From Flavobacteriales bacterium (GTDB lineage: Bacteria > Bacteroidota > Bacteroidia > Flavobacteriales_D > Sanyastnellaceae), in the NCBI GenBank assembly GCA_028823435.1, contig JAPKBK010000075.1, positions 1 through 8,393 on the forward strand: a DNA stretch of 8,393 bases. The letters run 5' to 3'. The notes beneath the pieces are model-generated. The model did no database searches. It was not told the DNA's origin and saw only the letters and a program-made list of their open reading frames with translations. Positions 1 to 5,900 of this stretch are shown here, piece by piece. Numbering within the stretch: the stretch's first letter is position 1; each line of letters starts with the position of its first letter. A program made the position numbers and the translations under genes.

Positions 1-42
1 AAATGACCTCGTAGAAATGACCTTGTAGAAATTACCTTGTAG
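1..42. repeat. Three tandem copies of a 14-bp unit
   Basis: Copies lie at 1-14 (AAATGACCTCGTAG), 15-28 (AAATGACCTTGTAG) and 29-42 (AAATTACCTTGTAG), each adjacent pair differing by one base. A degenerate start of a fourth (AAAACTTGTG) follows at 43. The array begins at the window edge, so its full length is unknown. It overlaps the 3' end of the minus-strand gene at 32-484: the stop codon TAA (34-32) exists only because the third copy has T where the others have G. With the consensus base the codon would be TCA and the frame would stay open to the window edge. Seen directly; function unknown. Confidence 0.85.
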
Positions 43-484
43 AAAACTTGTGTACATCATCGTGGTCAGATTGAATGTCGTTTTTAACTGAACGCATTTT
101 CAGACTGATCATCGCCCATTCTCTGTTTCCATCAAGAAGCAGTTGACGCACGGCTTCATCATCATTGTCAGCTCCTTCTGCAATAAGCGCGAGTTTGGAA
201 AAATTGTTTTCTCTCAGCCACATACACGCTTTTTTCTCACCTTCGGCGCCTCTAATTAAAGCCATGAGCTCGGGATGACCTTCTGTCATAAGCCATGACC
301 TCGCATTGTCATCTAAATTCAAAGCATATGTAAATGCAGACAGTTCGGCATAACCATTCGAGGCTAACCAGTTCCTCAATTTTTTATTTCCACTAATCGC
401 TTCTGCCCATGCGACGATTATTTTTGGAGAATACTGCTTCACGACGGTAAGGTAAGTACCTTTGCGAACACGTGAAAAAAACAC
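32..484 (-). CDS. Hypothetical protein with tandem 25-residue repeats
   Basis: I do not recognise the family. The 150-residue product is soluble-looking, with no signal peptide or membrane segment. Its core is a tandem repeat with an exact period of 25 residues: repeats start near L36, A61, A86 and A111, with a degenerate one near Y11. Shared positions are a WL pair (W39, W64, W89; QL at 114-115), a small or turn residue (G44, G69, N94, G119) and a following EL/KL/EW pair (47-48, 72-73, 97-98, 122-123). This spacing suggests paired amphipathic helices stacked as a small solenoid, possibly a protein-binding surface; that is inference. The longest start is GTG at 484, which overlaps the divergent transporter gene by 13 bp. 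A second in-frame GTG at 442 (136 residues) would remove the overlap and keep the clear repeats. The stop lies inside the 14-bp tandem array, so the C-terminus may vary between strains. Confidence 0.6.
   Translation of the reverse strand: MFFSRVRKGTYLTVVKQYSPKIIVAWAEAISGNKKLRNWLASNGYAELSAFTYALNLDDNARSWLMTEGHPELMALIRGAEGEKKACMWLRENNFSKLALIAEGADNDDEAVRQLLLDGNREWAMISLKMRSVKNDIQSDHDDVHKFSTR
457..464 (+). promoter_or_regulatory. Candidate Bacteroidota -7 box (TAnnTTTG)
   Basis: TACCTTTG matches the phylum's TAnnTTTG -7 consensus at all six fixed positions. It ends 7 bp before the GTG start of the transporter gene. No good TTG -33 element lies at the expected distance; the nearest is TTC at about 438-440. 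If active, transcription would start almost at the GTG, giving a leaderless or nearly leaderless message. Alternatively the match is chance, since a six-base match is expected about once per 4 kb per strand. Confidence 0.3.
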
Positions 485-1692
485 CTACACTATTTACAAA
501 AACATTCGTCCTTCTATGTTCTAGTACGGTGATGTTTATGGCCAGTTTTGGAATGATTATGCCAGAATTGCCAGGATATCTGAAACTCATGGGGGCGGGA
601 CATCTGTTGGGATATATTGTGGGTTTATTCACTTTAGGCGCTTTGCTGTCAAGGTTTTTCTCAGGAAAAATCGCAGACAAAGCAGGAAGGAAAGTGGTGA
701 TGATTATAGGCACAGCTGTGACTGCAATTGCTGGTTTCCTATATGTGTTGATTCATTATTTCTATACGTCAAATCAAGACGACCTAGAGACGGGTATGAT
801 GGGGGTCTGGCTTTTTTTAGGTCTCAGATTTTTTCATGGTTTAAGTACCGGCTTCCGTCCTGCGGGTTCGAGTGCACTCCTCACAGACATCGTGCCTGTT
901 GATAGAAGGGGGGAAGCTTTGGGATATTTGGGTGTCGCCGGCAACACGGGGATGGCTGGAGGACCTGCCCTTGGTAGTTTGCTCACTGTAGAATATGGAT
1001 ATGAGGAGATGTTTATTTGCTCATCACTTCTCGGCATTGTGGCGCTACTAATAACCTTAAAGCTCCCCGAAACCTTGCCGAATTCGAGACCCATTCGACG
1101 TTCTGATTTAAACGTCTTTAAAGGGAAGAATTTTGAGATATCAGTTTGGCCTGCCGCACTTTCATTGCTTCCGGTAGCGTGTGCTTTCGGCGTGTTTCTT
1201 ACGATTACTCCAGACTTCGTGTCAGACCTAGGGTATCAATACAAAGGTGTTTTTAACACGATTATCGTGGTTGCATCTATTTCAATGAGGTTTGTAGCTG
1301 GTAAGGCCTCAGACAGATATGGCCGAGAACCGATTTTAGCGATCGGCGGATTTCTTCTGTTTCTAGGGATGGGTATCTTGTCTTATTCAACAACGCAATT
1401 GTGGGCTGCAATAGGTGGTGTGGTATATGGTCTCTCAATTGGAATCAACATGCCTACTATTTTTGCTTGGACGGCCGACCTGGCGCCTAAGGGCAAAATT
1501 GCATTGGCAATTGGTACAACCTTGGTCTCCTTGGAAATAGGGATAGGCTTGGGAGCGTTTGTTTCAGGCTCTCTATTCTCATCGGATTTTTCTTGGCTCC
1601 CCTTGCTATATAGATTCTGTGCCTTATCTGGTTTGGTTATGGCACTTGTTCTACTTTTTGCAAAGCGCAAAACATTGACGTCTATGAATTAA
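472..1692 (+). CDS. Major facilitator superfamily transporter, drug-efflux type
   Basis: A 406-residue inner-membrane protein of normal MFS length with about 12 predicted hydrophobic helices and a longer charged cytoplasmic loop near residues 200-222. Motif A is clear in the loop after TM2 (GKIADKAGRK, 65-74) and repeated in the second half (GKASDRYGRE, 287-296), reflecting the two six-helix halves. TM4 has a motif-B-like stretch (R119, H122, G123, G127). TM5 carries a motif-C-like glycine/proline pattern (G157, G160, G164, P165, G168), which in this superfamily points to proton-coupled antiport. Export of a small molecule by H+ exchange is therefore likely; the substrate cannot be read. The GTG at 472 is chosen because an in-frame TAA lies just upstream (448-450), and the next methionine (532) would remove much of TM1. 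A candidate -7 box sits immediately before it. The gene is divergent from, and overlaps, the 25-residue-repeat gene. Confidence 0.9.
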   Translation: MKKTPTLFTKTFVLLCSSTVMFMASFGMIMPELPGYLKLMGAGHLLGYIVGLFTLGALLSRFFSGKIADKAGRKVVMIIGTAVTAIAGFLYVLIHYFYTSNQDDLETGMMGVWLFLGLRFFHGLSTGFRPAGSSALLTDIVPVDRRGEALGYLGVAGNTGMAGGPALGSLLTVEYGYEEMFICSSLLGIVALLITLKLPETLPNSRPIRRSDLNVFKGKNFEISVWPAALSLLPVACAFGVFLTITPDFVSDLGYQYKGVFNTIIVVASISMRFVAGKASDRYGREPILAIGGFLLFLGMGILSYSTTQLWAAIGGVVYGLSIGINMPTIFAWTADLAPKGKIALAIGTTLVSLEIGIGLGAFVSGSLFSSDFSWLPLLYRFCALSGLVMALVLLFAKRKTLTSMN

Positions 1693-1743
1693 CCATTCCC
1701 TGTTTAATAACTACTTGAGATATAGTAGGAATTGTGGGGATAT

Positions 1744-1762
1744 TGCCCGTACTTTTCGGGTA
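1744..1762 (+). promoter_or_regulatory. Short hairpin abutting the start codon of the coiled-coil gene
   Basis: The strand can fold with 1744-1749 (TGCCCG) pairing with 1757-1762 (CGGGTA), one G-U pair included, around a 7-nt loop TACTTTT. The A of the ATG at 1762 closes the stem. The CCC at 1746-1748 could instead pair with GGG at 1737-1739, so two exclusive structures are possible. It might affect initiation, but the stem is short and no T tract follows, so it is not an intrinsic terminator. Confidence 0.25.
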
Positions 1763-1971
1763 TGGAGACAAAAATTGCAGAAAGCCTCAAGATTGCGCAG
1801 AAGGACCGCACCGAAGTTATGGGTGAATTCCTGAATCTTAAAGCTGAGCTCGTTCGTACCCAACAACGTAACGATGACCTTAGGTCTGAGAACCACGCAC
1901 TTAGAGAATCTCTAAATGCGACTGAGCATATGGCTCAGAATCTACTGACTTACGTTAACGACAACGCCTAG
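1762..1971 (+). CDS. Small coiled-coil protein, unknown function
   Basis: A 69-residue, highly polar protein that is nearly one continuous heptad coiled coil. Core positions run 4-3-4-3 without a break: I5, L9, A12, R16, V19, F23, L26, L30, T33, N37, L40, N44, L47, L51, T54, A58, L61, V65. Asparagines 37 and 44 both fall at 'a' positions, as in parallel dimeric leucine zippers. No cysteine, signal peptide or membrane segment is present, so it should be cytoplasmic. Size and shape recall small coiled-coil proteins such as ZapB or SlyX, but I see no family-specific motif and make no assignment. ATG at 1762 is preferred. An in-frame TTG at 1732 would add ten residues that do not continue the heptads. 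It lies 69 bp after the transporter gene on the same strand and converges with fabD. Confidence 0.7.
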   Translation: METKIAESLKIAQKDRTEVMGEFLNLKAELVRTQQRNDDLRSENHALRESLNATEHMAQNLLTYVNDNA

Positions 1972-1998
1972 ACGTTCTTTTTCGTGGATCACACCCAT

Positions 1999-2018
1999 CG
2001 CACGTTTGTAAGCGTGTG
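1999..2018. terminator. Hairpin in the convergent gap, possible weak terminator
   Basis: CGCACG (1999-2004) pairs with CGTGTG (2013-2018), including one G-T, around an 8-nt loop, in the 49-bp gap between the coiled-coil gene and the end of fabD. The convergent position suits a shared transcription end, but no T tract follows on either strand, so this is not a textbook intrinsic terminator. Confidence 0.25.
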
Positions 2019-2020
2019 AA

Positions 2021-2914
2021 TTACGCTTCTAAACTTTCGAGTGTAGCCGAATTTGTCGCAAATCCTCTGTCTAATTTTTTAAATAGACCTTGTAATACTT
2101 TTCCTGGACCTACTTCGGTGACTGAAGTGGCACCAAAGGCAATCATAGCTTCCATTGTCTGAGTCCATTTAACAGGAGCTGTTAATTGATCGATTAGGTT
2201 TTTTCGAATTGTTGCGACATCAACTTCAGCTGACGCACTTACATTTTGAAAAATTGGACAGCTTAATGGTTGAATGTTTGTGTTTTCTATGGCGTCCTCA
2301 AGCTTTTCTCGAGCAGATTCCATGACAGGTGAGTGGAATGCTCCTCCAACTGGCAGCATCAGCGCTCTACGTGCTCCTGCTTCCTTCAGTGTTTCACAGG
2401 CCAATTCCACAGCTGCGATTTCTCCCGAGATCACAATTTGGCCTGGACAATTGTAGTTTGCTGCAACGACAACACCATCAGTTTGGTCACAAATCTGCTC
2501 GACTATTCTATTTTCTAACCCTAAAACAGCTGCCATAGTCGATGGGTATGCTTCACATGCTGATTGCATGGCATTTGCTCTTGCTGAAACCAAACGCAAC
2601 CCATCTTCAAAGGATAAACCTCCGGCGACAACCAACGCGCTAAATTCACCGAGACTGTGACCAGCGACCATGTCAGGGTTCATGTTTCCAAGGACTTCAG
2701 CTAAAATTACTGAGTGAAGGAAAATTGCTGGTTGCGTTACTTTGGTTTGTTTGAGTTCATCTATTGTGCCGTGAAACATTATTTCACTAATGTTGAAGCC
2801 AAGGATCTCATTCGCAGTATCGAAACGTTCTTTTGCAAGGGCTGAGAACTCGTGTAAATCTTTTCCCATCCCTGAGAATTGAGCTCCCTGACCAGGGAAT
2901 ACAAATGCTTTCAT
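2021..2914 (-). CDS. fabD: Malonyl-CoA:acyl-carrier-protein transacylase
   Basis: Transfers malonyl from CoA to the acyl carrier protein, supplying the extender unit for type II fatty acid synthesis in the cytoplasm. At 297 residues it has the usual stand-alone FabD length and is complete. The N-terminal FPGQGAQ (6-12) and nucleophile elbow GHSLGE (85-90, catalytic S87) are intact. R112 in ARANAMQ corresponds to the arginine that binds the malonyl carboxylate. H194 in GAFHSP is the catalytic histidine. NYNCPGQIVISG (153-164) and the C-terminal EVGPGKVL (267-274) are also typical of the family. ATG at 2914 is the natural start, since the GQGAQ motif begins at residue 8. The leader is AT-rich without a Shine-Dalgarno site. 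TATCTTTA (2940-2933, minus) resembles a -7 box with one mismatch. The gene starts 36 bp downstream of the giant secreted-protein gene on the same strand, with a 21-bp palindrome between. No other fatty acid synthesis gene is visible. Confidence 0.97.
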   Translation of the reverse strand: MKAFVFPGQGAQFSGMGKDLHEFSALAKERFDTANEILGFNISEIMFHGTIDELKQTKVTQPAIFLHSVILAEVLGNMNPDMVAGHSLGEFSALVVAGGLSFEDGLRLVSARANAMQSACEAYPSTMAAVLGLENRIVEQICDQTDGVVVAANYNCPGQIVISGEIAAVELACETLKEAGARRALMLPVGGAFHSPVMESAREKLEDAIENTNIQPLSCPIFQNVSASAEVDVATIRKNLIDQLTAPVKWTQTMEAMIAFGATSVTEVGPGKVLQGLFKKLDRGFATNSATLESLEA

Positions 2915-2935
2915 AAATATATATTTACTTTCTAA

Positions 2936-2956
2936 AGATAATACAGTGTATTATCT
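2936..2956. repeat. Perfect 21-bp palindrome at the giant gene/fabD junction
   Basis: AGATAATACA (2936-2945), a central G (2946), then TGTATTATCT (2947-2956) form a perfect inverted repeat with ten-base arms. It contains the TAA stop codon (2953-2951) of the giant gene and ends 22 bp before the fabD ATG. The symmetry fits a dimeric regulator's operator for fabD. As RNA it would make an A/U-rich hairpin that could act as a weak terminator or 3'-end stabiliser of the upstream message. There is no G/C-rich stem and no uninterrupted T tract afterwards. Confidence 0.55.
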
Positions 2957-5900
2957 AATTAGGAATACGTTGCCAGTTGCAATTTTTGCACCTCTTCCGT
3001 CAACTTGTTTAAGTTCAATTCTCCAACTATATGACTCGGTAGAGCTCACAAAGTGCGTTCCATCTCCATCTGATGTGTTGTCACCTATCCAAGGTTCGCC
3101 TATCGACGTTGAATTAAACACCAATTTGCCCCATCTGTCATACACCCAGCACTCATAGCTAATGATAAATTCCTCACCGTTTACGAGCGGTATCCATGCG
3201 TCGTTATTTCCGTCATTGTTAGGCGTAAAAGCGTTCGGCACGAAAATCTGTAATTCACTGTTCACGAAAATAGTTTGTGACGTAGCGTCTGTGCAGCCAT
3301 ATTCGTTTGTGACAAGCAATTGTACTTCATAAGTGTCGGCTCTCTCATATTCGTGTTCAGGGCTCACTTCAGAGGATCCTTCTCCATCTCCAAACGACCA
3401 AATATATTCTGTACCTCCTTCAGATTCATTCTCGAAAGTGACGATGGGGTCAAGTATTGTGATTTCTTCTGGCGTCACAATAAAATTCGCTATTGGAGGG
3501 TACCACGCTTGGAATGCAGTGTCAAGTTCAAGTCTCACAACGCATCCTTCATCGCTTGTTACGATAAATTCAGCGTCGTAAATGCCTGGGAATATTACGT
3601 CGATTGTGTAAGGAGACGCAAAGTTGTTTGGGATCACAAACCCGGGTACCTCAAGTTCAAATGAAGCTGCGCCTATTGACGTGTTGAGTATTTCTACTTC
3701 AAGGGGCAAACATACCGAGCTTTGCAAAAATGTCACCTCTGGGACTGGAAGTTCATAGACCTCAAAATCACTAAATGTTTGAGAAGTACATCCTTCAATG
3801 TCTGTAACCTCAAGTCCAACAGTAAACACCCCTGTGCCAGAAGCAACCAGTTGAGGAGACTCTCCACTTGTTTCAGTGCAGTCTGTGACGCCTGTAGGGA
3901 ATACCGTCCAAGAATATGGTTCTGCTCCACCAGAGCATGTAAGTCCAAGGATATCGGATGATATGTTTTCAATTAAAATGTCAGCATCGCCATTAATGTC
4001 AAAGCATATCGCGTCTTGTTCAAATGTGAAATCAGCCACAGGAACAGGATGAACTGTGATGTTTTCTGTTCCAGTGGTGATGCAATTTGGATTGGATGCA
4101 GATATTGCTGTAAAGCTGACGGCATAAATACAGTCTCCCAATGCGTAGTTGTCACACTCAAATGTAACTTGTGGATCGGCAATGCCAGTTGGAGGTGTTC
4201 CATTGCTGAAATTCCAGGCAGAAACAGATGTCAATGTGGCTGTGGAATTGAAATTGACCGTTACGGGGCTACAGCCCTCTGTGACATCAGCATCTAATGT
4301 GACAACAGGGTATTCAGACATGGTTACAGTAAGCGCTGCATTCGCAGGACAGTTGTTACCATCAATCACAAACAAAGCAACATCAGATGAGCCTTCGGTA
4401 TATAAAGGACAGAAATCGAACGTATTTCCATTCGTGTATGACGTGCCGTCTAAGGTCCAGTCGAGCGTCAAGGGGAGCACAGGCGTGTTGTCCCAATCGA
4501 TGTCAAAATTGATACATGAACCTGTGCATATCGCGTTTAATCCATCAAAAGAGAATGAAGGCGCCAAATTTATCTCTCTATCAAACACTGCATTAGTTAC
4601 GCATGTTAAATCATCAGCATCGACAAATATGATGCTTCCTGTCACATCAATGTTAAGATTGCCCGCAGCGATATCTACATAGGAAAGAGACAGTATGCTT
4701 TGATTAGGGTTGGCTGCATCAGTTGCTTCTGATGAAGCATCTTCGTTAGGTGAACTCACCCATACATAAGATTCAGCGCCAGCAACATCTATTGTGATGT
4801 CAGAGCCTTCGCATGCCAGTCCGTCTAATGAAAAAACAAGTTCGGGGTTGTCTCTAACATCAGAGACAACGATGCTTTCTGTCGTGCAGTCAAAATCACT
4901 TCCCAACAGGATAGAAGGAACTGTTAATGTTGCTGTGGCAGTGTAAACTTCACCATCACTCACTGGATAGAAACCAACACCGGATGTGTTCTCTATCGCG
5001 CCCATGACATCCCATGAAATAACACCATTGGTTAAGATGTCAATTTGTAATGTGTCTCCTTCGCAAATTGCGGAAGTAGCTAAGTCCAATTGTGCGTTTT
5101 CTAAAACCTCGACATCTATTGATGACTCACCCACGCAACCATTGTTGTCTGTCGCCACGCAAGAAACATTTTGAACTCCAGCATCATCTGGAAATACAAA
5201 GGGAATAAGAATACTGTTGTCTGTTGAAGTCAGGCTGGCTGAATTCAGTGCCCATTCAAAAGTGTATGCTAAGGGGTCCATTCCGCCAGTTGTTATAAGG
5301 GCCTCATCTGTTCCACAAATAAGAGCGCCATCTACAGCGAGGTCTACATCGGGTAAATCAAGAATGTCCAACGAGAATGTCAAGTCAGTAAAACAGGATA
5401 TACCAGGATATACGATTTCTCCGGTCACAGTTCCTTGAAGTGGGGAGGCAATAAACGTAGGGTAAGTTGCGGTTCCATTATTCTGTGACAGTGGCGCAGG
5501 AGACCAAGCATATGAATCCGCCCCAGATGCTGTAACAATGGGGTTTAGGTCAGCACAGAAAAATGTGCCTGAGATGGGATCGATTGACAAAACAGGGTTT
5601 TGCTGAACGACAGCTGAGTTTGAGGCAGTGCCAGAACAAACAAGTTCTCCAATCGATGTGCTTGGATATGTTATCGTGCCCGTGACCTCAACAATCGTTC
5701 CGTTTGCCACAATTGTTGAGTTCGGATTCACGCTGCCACTTGTGAAAAGTGGCGTTGGCCATTCATAGTTTATGGCATTGCCATTCGCCATAAATTCAAC
5801 AGCATCTCCTTCACAAGCAGGAGTTGAGGTTAAAGTGAATTCAACCCCTTCGTAAACTTCAATCGATATTGCATCCTGCGTGATACAACCACTGTCATCA

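Noticed and set aside
1..42. The 14-bp array as a CRISPR
   Set aside because: The units are directly adjacent with no spacers and far shorter than CRISPR repeats, and no cas gene is visible.
393..1670. Minus-strand frames at 393-713, 834-1094 and 1383-1670
   Set aside because: They lie antisense within or across the transporter gene, whose motifs and helices are clear; their products show no protein-like features.
1711..1728. Short inverted repeat CTACT-N8-AGTAG after the transporter gene, considered as its terminator
   Set aside because: The stem has only five A/T-containing pairs and no T tract follows, so chance is a sufficient explanation.
1732..1761. TTG start at 1732 giving a 79-residue version of the coiled-coil protein
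   Set aside because: The added ten residues (including Trp, Cys, Pro) break the heptad pattern that begins right after the ATG at 1762, and TTG is a rare start.
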